Counted from the first letter of the stretch, positions 1 through 9,043 are shown. The stretch is 37,849 nt of DNA from an uncultured Prevotellaceae bacterium (GCA_902770845.1 CACXUV010000011.1:1-37849); one strand, 5' to 3'. Made by a program: numbers and translations. Notes: generated from the letters alone by a model not told the origin.

Positions 1-834
1 TCGTTTAACCCTGCCGCAGTGGGAAAGCGGGACAAGCTGAACATCGTGGGTGCCTACAACATGACCCTGACGGGCTTTGAGCACAACCCGCGCACCATGT
101 TCATCTCGGTCGACGTGCCGTTCCACTTCCTTGACAGCTACCACGGTGCAGGCGTCAGGGTGATCAACGACCAGATTGGCCTCTTCTCCCACAACAGCGT
201 TGCACTGCAGTATGCCTACAGACCCAAACTGCTGGGCGGACGACTGCACATAGGCGTGCAAGGAACACTGCTGGGCGAAAACTTCAACGGCTCGAAACTG
301 GACCTCATCGACGCCAACGACCCGGCATTTGCCACCTCGGAAGTAACGGGATCGGGCATCGACCTGGGCGCAGGACTCTACTACGTGAGGCGCAACTGGT
401 ATGTGGGCGCATCGGTGCAGCACCTGCTGGAACCCACCGTGGAACTGGGCGAAACCAACGAGCTGGAAGTGGCACGCTCATATTATTTTACGGCTGGAGG
501 CAATATTCAGCTGAGAAATCCGTTCTTATCCGTGCAGCCGTCTGTCTTGGGACGTAGCGACGGCGTGGGCTACAGGTTCGACGCAACAGCACGCCTGAAG
601 TACACCAACGACAAAAAAATGATGTATCTGGGCCTGGGCTACAGCCCCACCAACTCGGTGACCGTCTTCCTGGGCGGATTGTTCCATGGAATCACACTGG
701 GCTACAGCTACGAAGCCTATACCAACGGCGTGAGCCTAGGCAACGGTTCGCACGAACTGATGGTGGGCTACCAGATGGACATGAACATCTTCAAGAAAGG
801 ACGCAACAAGCACCAAAGCGTAAGAATACTATAA
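1..834 (+). CDS. porP: PorP/SprF family type IX secretion outer-membrane protein, 5' end missing
   Basis: Partial gene. The reading frame is open from the first base, and the residues before the GTG at 19 (SFNPAAVGK) already look like the conserved N-terminal part of PorP/SprF proteins, so that GTG is not the start and the signal peptide lies outside the window. The visible 277 residues have alternating hydrophobic and aromatic beta-strand patterns typical of this outer-membrane barrel family (for example GAGLYYVRRNWYVGASVQ), and end in a strand-like YQMDMNIFKKGR. In known systems PorP/SprF proteins work with the type IX secretion machinery at the outer membrane. The gene is followed 51 bp later by gldK, the same order as porP-porK-porL-porM-porN in Porphyromonas. 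Membership in the family is secure; the exact role as PorP rather than another SprF paralogue rests on this gene order. Confidence 0.87.
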   Translation, partial: SFNPAAVGKRDKLNIVGAYNMTLTGFEHNPRTMFISVDVPFHFLDSYHGAGVRVINDQIGLFSHNSVALQYAYRPKLLGGRLHIGVQGTLLGENFNGSKLDLIDANDPAFATSEVTGSGIDLGAGLYYVRRNWYVGASVQHLLEPTVELGETNELEVARSYYFTAGGNIQLRNPFLSVQPSVLGRSDGVGYRFDATARLKYTNDKKMMYLGLGYSPTNSVTVFLGGLFHGITLGYSYEAYTNGVSLGNGSHELMVGYQMDMNIFKKGRNKHQSVRIL

Positions 835-885
835 GAAAAGAACGCAACGAGCACCTAAGTGCAAGAATATTATAAAAAGCAAGAT

Positions 886-2346
886 ATGAAAAGAAACGTA
901 ATCATAGGACTTTGCCTCGTGGCGCTGCTCGCACTGACGGGCTGCTTCGGAGGCAAATCGGCAATGGCCGACGGCGGTGAGCTGACAGGAGCCAGCGGAC
1001 GCGGATTCTCTGAGCCCGCGCCTTACGGCATGGTGCTCATCAAGCGAGGACATCTGCGCATGGGCATCGAGAATACCGACTCGCTCTGGGGACGGCAAAC
1101 TCCCACAAGAGACATCTCTATTGAGGGATTCTGGATGGACGACACTGAGATTACCAACGCTGAGTATCGACAGTTCGTCAACTGGGTGCGCGACTCCATC
1201 ATCCGCGAACGACTGGCCGACCCCAACTATGGAGGCGATGAGACCTACAAAATCGAGGAAGACAAGAACGGAGACCCCGTGAAACCACACCTGAACTGGA
1301 AGAAATCGTTGCCCAGAAAGCCCAGCGAAGACGAGCTGCGCGCCATGGAAAGTGTCTACATCACCAACCCCGTGACGGGCGAGAGGATGCTCGACGCCAA
1401 TCAGATGAACTACCGCTATGAGGTTTATGACTACACGGAGGCAGCTCTGCGACGCAACCGCCTGAACCCCGAAGAGCGCAACCTGAACACCGACATCAAG
1501 GTGAATCCGGAAGAGCAGGTCATGATTTCGAAAGACACAGCCTACATTGACGATGAAGGAAAGATTCATCGCGAAACCATCAACCGCCCTCTCAGCGGTC
1601 CATGGGACTTCCTTAACACGTACATTATTAATATATACCCCGACACCACATGCTGGGTGAACGACTTCCCCAATGCCGACAACGAGGTGTACATGCGCAA
1701 CTATTTCTCAAATCCTGCCTACAACGAATACCCCTGCGTGGGTGTCACGTGGGAACAGGCCAACGCTTTCTGCGCCTGGCGTACCGAATACCTGCTGAAG
1801 GGCCTTGGTGCTGCCGCCAAGTTTGTACAGCGCTACCGCCTGCCCACCGAGGCAGAATGGGAATATGCCGCCCGTGGCAAGGATCAGAACGAGTTCCCCT
1901 GGGAGAATGAAGATGTGGCCAGCGGCAAGGGGTGCTTCTTTGCCAACTTCAAGCCCGACAACGGTAACTACACCAAGGACGGCAACCTGATTACCAGCAA
2001 GGCCGGACTCTACGCAGCCAACAGCAACGGCTTGTACGACATGGCCGGCAACGTGGCCGAATGGACATCGACCATCTACACCGAAGCTGGCGTCGACGCC
2101 ATGAACGATATTAACCCGCAGCTGAAGTACAACGCCGCACTGGAAGATCCCTACCGCCTGAAGAAGAAAAGCGTGCGTGGCGGATCGTGGAAAGATCCTG
2201 AAAGCTACATCCGCTCAGCATGGCGCAGCAGCGAGTATCAGAACCAGCCACGAAGCTTCATCGGCTTCCGCTGTGTGCGCTCGCTGGCCAACACCCAAAG
2301 CGAAAAAGTGAAGCCCGTAAAGGCTACTGCCAAGAAAAAGAAGTAA
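886..2346 (+). CDS. gldK: Type IX secretion lipoprotein GldK/PorK
   Basis: Predicted 486-residue lipoprotein that forms the periplasmic ring of the type IX secretion system together with GldN. The ATG at 886 is chosen over the upstream GTG at 859 because it gives a clean lipoprotein signal: MKRN, a hydrophobic stretch and the lipobox LTGC with Cys20. The mature part, from about residue 48 to 468, has the formylglycine-generating/sulfatase-modifying fold used by GldK, seen in EGFWMDDTEITNAEYRQFV, RLPTEAEWEYAARG, GLYDMAGNVAEW and the terminal RGGSW plus GFRCVRS motifs. A basic tail (KPVKATAKKKK) ends the protein. It lies between porP and gldL in the same orientation. The 131-bp spacer to gldL has short complementary C and G runs but no clear terminator. 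Confidence 0.95.
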   Translation: MKRNVIIGLCLVALLALTGCFGGKSAMADGGELTGASGRGFSEPAPYGMVLIKRGHLRMGIENTDSLWGRQTPTRDISIEGFWMDDTEITNAEYRQFVNWVRDSIIRERLADPNYGGDETYKIEEDKNGDPVKPHLNWKKSLPRKPSEDELRAMESVYITNPVTGERMLDANQMNYRYEVYDYTEAALRRNRLNPEERNLNTDIKVNPEEQVMISKDTAYIDDEGKIHRETINRPLSGPWDFLNTYIINIYPDTTCWVNDFPNADNEVYMRNYFSNPAYNEYPCVGVTWEQANAFCAWRTEYLLKGLGAAAKFVQRYRLPTEAEWEYAARGKDQNEFPWENEDVASGKGCFFANFKPDNGNYTKDGNLITSKAGLYAANSNGLYDMAGNVAEWTSTIYTEAGVDAMNDINPQLKYNAALEDPYRLKKKSVRGGSWKDPESYIRSAWRSSEYQNQPRSFIGFRCVRSLANTQSEKVKPVKATAKKKK

Positions 2347-2477
2347 CCAGAGCCCCCAAACACGGGGGAATGGGGGTCTGAACAAGCGCAGACTCTCAGA
2401 AAGAATAACCCTTAAAAACGTGGTCTGTAACACGCTTGCCCAGACCCACTGGCCCCCGACTGAGGGAGCATAAGAAA

Positions 2478-3584
2478 ATGACCAAGTACAGCAAATTCAA
2501 TATCATCTACCTCTTGCAAAAGTGGTTGGACAGCGTTCCCGGACAGACGTTCATGAACTACGCCTACAGCTGGGGTGCTTCAATTGTGATTCTGGGTGCC
2601 CTTTTCAAGCTGACCCACCTGCCAGGAGCCAACGTCATGCTGTTCCTGGGTATGGGAACCGAGGTGTTTGTGTTCTTCATTGCAGGCTTCGACCGCCCGT
2701 TCGACAAGACCGAAGACGGCAAGGACCTGCCCACCCACATGGATCCGGGCATCGTGATCAACGGTGGCAGTATGCCTGTTGAGGGCTTCACACCGACGAC
2801 CGAAGGCGCAAGCGAGGCTGCTGAAGGTGCAAGCGAGACTGCCGAAGCGGCCGCATTTGCAGGCGGTGGCAGCACTGGTGGCGCAACCGTGATTGGCGGT
2901 GGCGGCATCATCGGCGGTGGCGGCGGCGTCATTGGCGGTGGAACCATCATCGGCGGTGGCGAAGGAGCAACCGTGGTTGGTGGCGAAGGAGGCATCATTG
3001 GCGGCGGTGCAGGCGTCATTGGCGGTGGAACGACCGTCATCGGAGGCGGTGGCGGCGGCACCATCATCATGGGCGAAGGCCACAGTGGAGTGCATGTGGG
3101 CGAAGGTGTGGAGCTCAGCGAGGAAGAACTTGCCGGACTCACGCAGCAAGCTGCAGGCAATGCGGCCACCGGCGGCATAGCAGGCGGTGCTGTGGGCGGT
3201 GGCATCATTGGCGGTGTGGTGGCTCCGGAGCTGCCCGAACTGAACCCCGATATGGAAGAAGCAACCAACAACTACGTGGAACAACTGAAGAACCTGACCG
3301 AAACCTTGCAGAAGGTATCGGAGCAGAGCGAGCGTCTGACGCGCGATTCAGAAGAGATGGAGAACCTGAACCGCACGCTCACTGGCATCTGCAAAGTCTA
3401 CGAGATGCAGCTTAAAGGCGCCAGCCAGCAGATTGGCACCATCGACGAAATCAACGAGCAGACGCGCAAGATGGCCGACCAGATTGCCGAACTGAACCGC
3501 ATCTATGCCCGCATGATTGAGGCCATGACCACCAATATGCCCAAGACGCCCATGGTTGAGGGGGCCGACGAATCAGGAAAGTAG
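2478..3584 (+). CDS. gldL: Type IX secretion motor subunit GldL/PorL with glycine-rich insert
   Basis: Inner-membrane subunit of the proton-driven GldLM motor. The ATG at 2478 gives 368 residues beginning MTKYSKFNII, matching the usual start of the family; an upstream in-frame start at 2436 would add an unlikely proline-rich leader. Two membrane helices lie at about residues 31-48 and 53-70, with Lys44 and Glu62 as likely counterparts of the charged residues known to matter in Flavobacterium GldL. A long glycine-rich stretch at about 129-247 is built from repeated IIGGG, VIGGG and TVIGG units. After it comes a coiled-coil-like segment at about 263-350. The membrane part and coiled coil are ordinary for GldL; the glycine-rich stretch is longer than I expect. 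It is followed by a tandem array before gldM. Confidence 0.93.
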   Translation: MTKYSKFNIIYLLQKWLDSVPGQTFMNYAYSWGASIVILGALFKLTHLPGANVMLFLGMGTEVFVFFIAGFDRPFDKTEDGKDLPTHMDPGIVINGGSMPVEGFTPTTEGASEAAEGASETAEAAAFAGGGSTGGATVIGGGGIIGGGGGVIGGGTIIGGGEGATVVGGEGGIIGGGAGVIGGGTTVIGGGGGGTIIMGEGHSGVHVGEGVELSEEELAGLTQQAAGNAATGGIAGGAVGGGIIGGVVAPELPELNPDMEEATNNYVEQLKNLTETLQKVSEQSERLTRDSEEMENLNRTLTGICKVYEMQLKGASQQIGTIDEINEQTRKMADQIAELNRIYARMIEAMTTNMPKTPMVEGADESGK

Positions 3585-3587
3585 GAA

Positions 3588-3694
3588 GACCACAACGCTG
3601 AACAGAGCAGGCCACAACGCAGAAAAAAGCAAGCCATGATTCAGAAATGGCAGGCCACAACGCTGAAAAGGCAGGCCGCAATGCTGAAAGAGAT
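3588..3694 (+). repeat. Five-unit 21-22 bp tandem array between gldL and gldM
   Basis: Five imperfect direct repeats start at 3588, 3611, 3633, 3654 and 3675. The core reads GCCACAACGCTGAAAAG. Unit 3 is the most diverged. The array starts 4 bp after the gldL stop codon and fills most of the spacer before gldM. The unit length is not a multiple of three and no continuous coding sequence is implied. Confidence 0.85.
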
Positions 3695-3783
3695 TTATTA
3701 ACGTAATTACAAACATTAAAAAATAGGGAAAGAACAGCATACTGTTCCGCCCCCCACCCCCTCCCACTGAAGGGGCTCATACA

Positions 3784-5349
3784 ATGGCAATAAAGAAAAG
3801 ACCCGTATCGCCGCGCCAGAAGATGATCAACCTCATGTATGTGGTGTTGATGGCAATGCTGGCATTGAACGTCTCCAACGAGGTGCTCAACGGCTTTCTC
3901 ATCGTGGGCGAAAGCATCGGCAGGACTACGGAAAACTCCATGAAGGATAATCTGGCCATCTACCAAGCCTTCGAAGAGCAAATGAAGGCCAATCCCCAGA
4001 AGGTGAAAGAATGGTATGAAAAGGCCCAGCAGGTGAAGCAAATGAGCGACTCGCTCTACAACTTTGCCGCTGAGCTGAAGCTGGCCATTGCCCAGGAAGC
4101 CGATGGAAAGGACGGCGACCCCAACAACTTGAAAGGACAAGAAGACCTGGAGGCATCGAACCAGGTGATGCTGGCCCCCGGCCGTGGTCGTGGCGAAGAG
4201 CTGAAGAAAGCCATCGAGTCGTATCGTGAGCGCATTCTGAAGATGATTCCCGACACAGCCAAGCAGCGCAGCATCCGCAGCGACCTGACCACCGAAGTGC
4301 CAGCCGACAAGCGCTCGCTGGGCAAGAACTGGCAGGAAACGCAGTTCGAGGCCATGCCTGCCATTGCAGCCGTGACCATCCTGTCGAAGCTGCAGGGCGA
4401 CGTGCGCAATGCCGAGAAGGAAGTGCTGCACACGCTGGTGCAGAACATCGACGTGAAGGACATTCGCGTGAACCTGCTCGAAGCCTTCGTCATTCCCAAC
4501 TCGCAGACCATTGTGCGTGGCGACAAGTTCTCGGCCAAGATTGTCATGGCCGCCGTAGACACCACCCAGGTGCCCGACATCTACATTGGCAACCAGAAGG
4601 TGAGCCTGAACAACAACGTCTATGAACGTGTGTGCACCTCCACCGGCGACTTCACGCTGGCCGGCTATATTGAGACGGTGAACGGCAACGGCGACAAGCT
4701 GCGCCGCAACTTTGAGCAAAAATACACCGTGGTGGACCCCAGTGCCACCGTTTCGGCCGACCTGATGAACATGCTCTATGCCGGCTACAGCAACCCCATC
4801 AGTGTTTCGGTGCCCGGCGTGCCCCTGAACAAGATTCAGGCCAGCATGACCAACGGCACGCTGACGCCCACAGGCCCCGGCAAGTTCATTGCCCGCCCGT
4901 CGAAGATTGGTCAGGATGCCGTGATCACCGTCACATCGACCAACACCGGCAAGCCGCAGCAGATGGGCCAGTTCACGTTCCGTGTGCGCCGTCTGCCCGA
5001 CCCGACGCCGTTCATTGCCATGGCCGACGAGAAAGGCAATCCCACCCGATTCAAGGGCGGCGGCATGGCCAAGCAGAGCCTAATGGGCATCGACGGCATT
5101 GGCGCAGCCATCGACGACGGCATTCTCGACATTGGTTTCCGCGTGCTTTCGTTCGAGACCGTGTTCTACGACAACATGGGTAACGCCGTGCCCATGGTGG
5201 GCGAGGGCGACAAATTCTCGGCCAGGCAGAAGGACACCTTCCGCAAGCTGACGCGCAACCGCCGTTTCTACATTTCACGTGTGAAGGCCATTGGCCCCGA
5301 CGGCATTGAGCGCACGCTGCCCACGTCGATGGAAATCATCGTGAAATAA
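3784..5349 (+). CDS. gldM: Type IX secretion motor subunit GldM/PorM
   Basis: Predicted 521-residue periplasmic arm of the GldLM motor, which carries rotation or force from the inner membrane to the GldK/GldN ring. The N-terminus MAIKKRPVSPRQKMINLMYV, a single hydrophobic helix at about 15-31 and the following SNEVLNGF are characteristic of the family. The rest is a long extracytoplasmic region with helical then beta-rich segments, consistent with the four-domain periplasmic arm of known GldM proteins. The length matches the usual size of about 510-520 residues. Start and stop are clear. It is separated from gldL by a tandem repeat array and a C-rich stretch (about 3750-3778), and is followed after 43 bp by gldN. 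Confidence 0.96.
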   Translation: MAIKKRPVSPRQKMINLMYVVLMAMLALNVSNEVLNGFLIVGESIGRTTENSMKDNLAIYQAFEEQMKANPQKVKEWYEKAQQVKQMSDSLYNFAAELKLAIAQEADGKDGDPNNLKGQEDLEASNQVMLAPGRGRGEELKKAIESYRERILKMIPDTAKQRSIRSDLTTEVPADKRSLGKNWQETQFEAMPAIAAVTILSKLQGDVRNAEKEVLHTLVQNIDVKDIRVNLLEAFVIPNSQTIVRGDKFSAKIVMAAVDTTQVPDIYIGNQKVSLNNNVYERVCTSTGDFTLAGYIETVNGNGDKLRRNFEQKYTVVDPSATVSADLMNMLYAGYSNPISVSVPGVPLNKIQASMTNGTLTPTGPGKFIARPSKIGQDAVITVTSTNTGKPQQMGQFTFRVRRLPDPTPFIAMADEKGNPTRFKGGGMAKQSLMGIDGIGAAIDDGILDIGFRVLSFETVFYDNMGNAVPMVGEGDKFSARQKDTFRKLTRNRRFYISRVKAIGPDGIERTLPTSMEIIVK

Positions 5350-5392
5350 TTAAAAAATGTGAGAAATCAGAAATTAAAAGATTTTAGACAAT

Positions 5393-6451
5393 ATGAAGCG
5401 TAGCATTTTAATATTTGCATTTTTTAATTTTTTAATTGCAACCGTTGTTGCCCAGCCCAAGCGCAGCCGCGTGCAGGCCAACACCGAGCAGCAACAGCAG
5501 AAGAAGCAGACGGGTGGTCAGGGCATGACCGAACGCATGCGCATCATGTACCCCACGGCGCTCGACATGCCCGAAGACGTGGTGTGGCGCCGCGACATCT
5601 ACCGCGAAATAGACCTGAACAAGGAAGAGAACTCGGGCCTGTACTTCCCCGTTGAGCCCGTCGGCAAGCAGCTCAATCTCTTCACCTACATCTTCAAACT
5701 GGCTCTGAACGGCTACATTCCCGTCTACGAATACCGTCTCGACGGCAACGAAGTGCTCGAGGCTTCGGCCAAGGTGGACATGAAGACCGTGCTCGACAAC
5801 TACCACATCTTCTATGAAGAGGCCGACGGCAAGCTGAAGGTGGACAACAGCGACATTCCTTCGGCCGAAGTGACGATGTACTACCTGAAGGAAAGTGCCT
5901 ACTACGACCAGGCCAACTCGTCGTTCCACATCAAGGTGCTGGCCCTGTGCCCCGTGATGCTTCGCGAAGACGACTTTGGCGGCGAGGCGGCCAAATACCC
6001 CCTGTTCTGGGTGAAGTACAGCGACGTGGAGCCCTACCTGAGCCGCCAGAGCGTGATGACGAGCGACAAGAACAACGCCGCCACCATGACCATGGACGAC
6101 TACTTCACGCTGAACCGCTACAAGGGCAAGATCTACAAGACCACCAACATGCTGGGCAAGACGCTGGCCCAGATAGCCGGCAACGACTCCACCAAGCTCT
6201 CGGCCGAGCAGAAGCGCATCGAGGCCGAGCTGGAAGCCTTCCGCAACAACATCTTCGGCGACAAGCAGAAGCGCGACTCGCTCGACAGCATTGCCAACAT
6301 AGACCCCAAGGCAGCCAAGAAAATGAGGTCGAGCCGCACGTCGTCATCGTCGTCGACCACCAAGGCCAGCCGTGGCAAGAGCAGCAAGTCGTCGTCCTCA
6401 TCGGGCGGCAACTCGTCGGCACGCGTGTCGGTGCGCCGCCAGCGCCACTAA
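5393..6451 (+). CDS. gldN: Type IX secretion ring protein GldN/PorN with Ser-rich basic tail
   Basis: Predicted 352-residue secreted protein that partners with GldK in the periplasmic ring. An N-terminal signal peptide (MKRSILIFAFFNFLIATVVA followed by QPKRSR) is followed by a basic, glutamine-rich linker and then the conserved GldN body, with VVWRRDIYREIDLNKEEN, LFWVKYSDVEPYL and YKGKIYKTTNMLGKT. The last 44 residues or so form a low-complexity tail of serine runs mixed with lysine and arginine, ending RVSVRRQRH. The gene sits in the standard position after gldM. Assignment is secure; the tail is an unusual local feature whose role cannot be read from the sequence. Confidence 0.94.
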   Translation: MKRSILIFAFFNFLIATVVAQPKRSRVQANTEQQQQKKQTGGQGMTERMRIMYPTALDMPEDVVWRRDIYREIDLNKEENSGLYFPVEPVGKQLNLFTYIFKLALNGYIPVYEYRLDGNEVLEASAKVDMKTVLDNYHIFYEEADGKLKVDNSDIPSAEVTMYYLKESAYYDQANSSFHIKVLALCPVMLREDDFGGEAAKYPLFWVKYSDVEPYLSRQSVMTSDKNNAATMTMDDYFTLNRYKGKIYKTTNMLGKTLAQIAGNDSTKLSAEQKRIEAELEAFRNNIFGDKQKRDSLDSIANIDPKAAKKMRSSRTSSSSSTTKASRGKSSKSSSSSGGNSSARVSVRRQRH

Positions 6452-6490
6452 GGCAGCCCGCCCCAAACATCACACAACACAACAGGAATA

Positions 6491-7153
6491 ATGAACAGAG
6501 TGAAGAGCAATCACAGCACCATGCGTGCTTCGCAGATAATGACTCTGTTCATTATTCTTTTATTATCTTCCCTCCGGGCAGCACCGGCCCAGGCCCAAGT
6601 GAGCTTTGGCCTCAAGGGCGGCATACAGCTGGTGCAAATGGAGTTCAACACCTCCGCCTTCTCAGCCTCCAACCGCGCCGGCTTCTTCCTGGGCCCCACC
6701 ATGCGCATCAGCACCCCCATCCTGGGCATGGCCGTCGACGTGTCGGCCTTCTACGACCGCAGCACGCTGAAGGTAGACGACCACAGCGTGAACCTGCAGC
6801 GCATCGTGCTGCCAGCCAACCTGCGTCTGGGCGCCACCATGTTCAACAAGATTGGCGTGTTCATCTTTGGCGGCCCGCAGGTGAGTTTCAACATCGACGA
6901 CGACATGAAGCAGTGGATCAGCAGCACAGGCGAGCACCAGCAGTATCTGCTGCAGTCCAACTCGCTCAGCCTGAATCTGGGCGTGGGCGTGCTGGTGGGC
7001 CACATCGAGGGCAGCCTGACCTACAACATCCCACTGGGAAAGACGGGCGACTTCACCTGGGACACGCTCACATCGCAGCTGCAGAACGAGGGATGGAGCC
7101 ACGCCAAATCGAGAACCAACGCCTGGCGACTGGCGGTGGCCTATTATTTTTAG
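6491..7153 (+). CDS. PorT-like outer-membrane beta-barrel protein
   Basis: A 220-residue protein, last gene of the type IX block, 39 bp after gldN. It has a signal peptide: a hydrophobic stretch at about 15-30, followed by APAQAQVSFGLKGG, with cleavage probably after AQA. The start could also be Met11 at 6521. The mature part has beta-hairpin patterns of a small outer-membrane barrel of the PorT/OMP_b-brl_2 type: FGLKGGIQLV, FLGPTMRIS, VFIFGGPQVSF, LGVGVLVGHIEGSLTYN and a terminal aromatic strand WRLAVAYYF. PorT is needed for type IX secretion in Porphyromonas, and the position supports a related job, but many barrels of this family have other roles, so no gene symbol is assigned. Confidence 0.72.
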   Translation: MNRVKSNHSTMRASQIMTLFIILLLSSLRAAPAQAQVSFGLKGGIQLVQMEFNTSAFSASNRAGFFLGPTMRISTPILGMAVDVSAFYDRSTLKVDDHSVNLQRIVLPANLRLGATMFNKIGVFIFGGPQVSFNIDDDMKQWISSTGEHQQYLLQSNSLSLNLGVGVLVGHIEGSLTYNIPLGKTGDFTWDTLTSQLQNEGWSHAKSRTNAWRLAVAYYF

Positions 7154-7293
7154 TCGCTCATTTTGTAAAAATAATTCATAGAAAAAACGTCTCTCAGAAA
7201 ACTCAATCTGGAGAAACGCACTCCCTGCCCCACCCCTTTCAGCCACAACGAAACAGCATTTTTCTGCCTTCTGGCGCACCAACAAACCGCAAC

Positions 7294-7409
7294 GGCATGC
7301 CCGTTGCACTGCAACGAGGCCGCCATTGCACCACAACGAGGACTCCGTTGCACTGCAACGGGACCACCATTGCACTGCAACGGAGCCCCCATTGCCAAAG
7401 AACGAGACC
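7294..7409 (+). repeat. GC-rich ~22-bp intergenic array, copy 1
   Basis: About five imperfect units of 21-24 bp. Each has a GGCC/GACC-type block, a TTGCA core and a CAACGG or CAACGA end, for example CCGTTGCACTGCAACG, which is itself a near palindrome. Related arrays lie at about 16546, 27252 and 36939. It occupies the spacer between the convergent type IX operon and miaB. The rest of this 429-bp spacer holds the terminator at 7428-7463; I see no gene or other signal in it. Confidence 0.85.
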
Positions 7410-7427
7410 GCTAAACATACACAACAA

Positions 7428-7463
7428 GGCCCCAAATGCACAGCACTTGGGGCCCGATTTTTA
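7428..7463 (+). terminator. Rho-independent terminator after the type IX operon
   Basis: An 8-bp perfect stem GGCCCCAA/TTGGGGCC (7428-7435 with 7447-7454), an 11-nt loop that can pair partly, then CGATTTTTATA. It is oriented to end transcription of the plus-strand gldKLMN block. The minus-strand side has no good T run, so it is a poor terminator for miaB. Confidence 0.72.
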
Positions 7464-7582
7464 TAACACCATGAATGTCAATAACTTACAAAACACGCCC
7501 ATAATTCGCTCAAATCAGGGCGAGCACGGGTTGATGACTTTCGCGCAAATCTCAGACGAGTGTTTGTAAAGATTTTTCATAC

Positions 7583-8938
7583 CTACTCCACAGGCTCGCC
7601 CAAGAGCGTGGCACTGGTGCTGCCCACAATCTTCACCGTGACCAACTGGCCAATGCGGTGAGTGCCTTTGGGAAACACCACCATCTTGTTCTGCTCCGTG
7701 CGACCGCACAACTGCTCGCGGCTGCGCTTCGAGAATCCCTCCACCAGCACCACAAACTCCTTGCCCTCGTCCTTCTTGTTCTGCTGGGCCGATATTTCGG
7801 TCTGCAGTGCAATCAGCTCGTTCAGCCGTCGCAGCTTCACCTCTTCGGGCACGTCGTCGGGCAGGTGCTTCGAGGCGTAGGTGCCGGGGCGCTCGCTATA
7901 CTTGAACATGAAGGCCGAATCGTAGCCCACCTCGCGCATCAGCTGCAAGCTCAGCTGGTGGTCTTCCTCGGTCTCAGAGTGGTAGCCCACGAAGATGTCG
8001 GTAGACAAGCCGCAGTCGGGCACGATGCGCCTGATGGCAGCCACGCGGTCGAGATACCACTCGCGGGTGTACTTGCGGTTCATGAGCTTCAGTATGCGGT
8101 CGCTTCCGCTCTGCACGGGCAGGTGAATGTGGCGGCACACGTTGGGCTCCTCGGCAATGACGCGCAGCGTGTCGTCGCTCATGTCCTTGGGGTGCGAGGT
8201 GGTGAAGCGAATGCGCAGCTCGGGCACTTCGCGGGCCACCAGGCGCAGCAGGTCGGCAAAGGTGCCGCCAGGAAGCAACTGTGTGTGGGCCTCCGTCCGG
8301 TAGCTGTTCACGTTCTGCCCCAGCAGCGTCACCTCCTTGAATCCACGGTCGCGCAGATCGCGCACCTCGCGCAGGATGCTCTCCACGTCGCGACTGCGCT
8401 CCCTGCCACGCGTGTAGGGCACGATGCAGTAGTGGCAGAAGTTGTTGCAGCCACGCATGATGCTCACGTAGCCGCCAATCTTGTGGCCCAGCCCCATGCG
8501 CTGGGGCACCACGTCGCGATAGGTCTCCGTAGTCGACAGCTCTATGTTCATGGCCTTGTGGCCCGTTTCGGCCTGTGCAATCAGGTCGGGCAGCGACAGG
8601 TAGGCATCGGGGCCGGCCACCAGGTCGGCACCATACCGGTGCAGCAGGTCGTCCTTCACGCGCTCGGCCATGCAGCCCAGCACACCAATCACCAGCGGGT
8701 TGGCGCTGCTTTTCAGGGCACTGGCCCGCTGGCGGCGCATGGCGCCCAGAGCTTCAAGTCGGTGATATATTTTCTGTTCGGCATTGTCGCGCACCGAACA
8801 GGTGTTCAGGAAAACAGCATCGGCCTCATCGGCACTGTCACACACTTCATAGCCAGCCATCTGCATGACCGATGCCACGACCTCCGAATCGGCCACATTC
8901 ATCTGGCAGCCGTAGGTCTCGATAAACAATTTTTTCAT
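7583..8938 (-). CDS. miaB: tRNA-2-methylthio-N6-dimethylallyladenosine synthase MiaB
   Basis: Predicted 451-residue radical-SAM methylthiotransferase that adds a methylthio group to i6A37 of tRNA. The N-terminal UPF0004 domain carries the three cysteines of the auxiliary cluster: Cys11 in IETYGCQMNVADSE, Cys47 in LNTCSVRDNAE and Cys89 in GVLGCMAERV. The radical-SAM motif is Cys164, Cys168 and Cys171 in RGCNNFCHYCIVPYTRGRE. A C-terminal TRAM domain begins near EFVVLVEGFSKRS. The conserved IRFTTSHP and HLPVQSGS segments support MiaB over MtaB or RimO. Length is normal. It is a single gene on the minus strand with its own promoter at 8961-8968. Confidence 0.97.
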   Translation of the reverse strand: MKKLFIETYGCQMNVADSEVVASVMQMAGYEVCDSADEADAVFLNTCSVRDNAEQKIYHRLEALGAMRRQRASALKSSANPLVIGVLGCMAERVKDDLLHRYGADLVAGPDAYLSLPDLIAQAETGHKAMNIELSTTETYRDVVPQRMGLGHKIGGYVSIMRGCNNFCHYCIVPYTRGRERSRDVESILREVRDLRDRGFKEVTLLGQNVNSYRTEAHTQLLPGGTFADLLRLVAREVPELRIRFTTSHPKDMSDDTLRVIAEEPNVCRHIHLPVQSGSDRILKLMNRKYTREWYLDRVAAIRRIVPDCGLSTDIFVGYHSETEEDHQLSLQLMREVGYDSAFMFKYSERPGTYASKHLPDDVPEEVKLRRLNELIALQTEISAQQNKKDEGKEFVVLVEGFSKRSREQLCGRTEQNKMVVFPKGTHRIGQLVTVKIVGSTSATLLGEPVE

Positions 8939-8960
8939 TATGAAAATGCTAATTAGGTTG

Positions 8961-8968
8961 CAAAGTTA
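8961..8968 (-). promoter_or_regulatory. Promoter -7 box of miaB (TAACTTTG)
   Basis: On the minus strand the sequence reads TTTCGTAACTTTGC, matching the Bacteroidetes -7 consensus TAnnTTTG, about 22 nt upstream of the miaB start. A second copy of the same 16-bp context lies at 9044-9059, with its -7-like box at 9044-9051, so tandem promoters are possible. Confidence 0.6.
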
Positions 8969-9043
8969 CGAAATAAGTGAGAGAAATGAAAGAAAATGCC
9001 CATTTTCTTCTCATTTCCGAACGAAAAGTAAGTTCGACGAAGT

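Noticed and set aside
3745-3783. C-rich tract before gldM as a known dispersed repeat
   Set aside because: It vaguely resembles C-rich stretches elsewhere in the spacers, but the match is too short and low-complexity to call.
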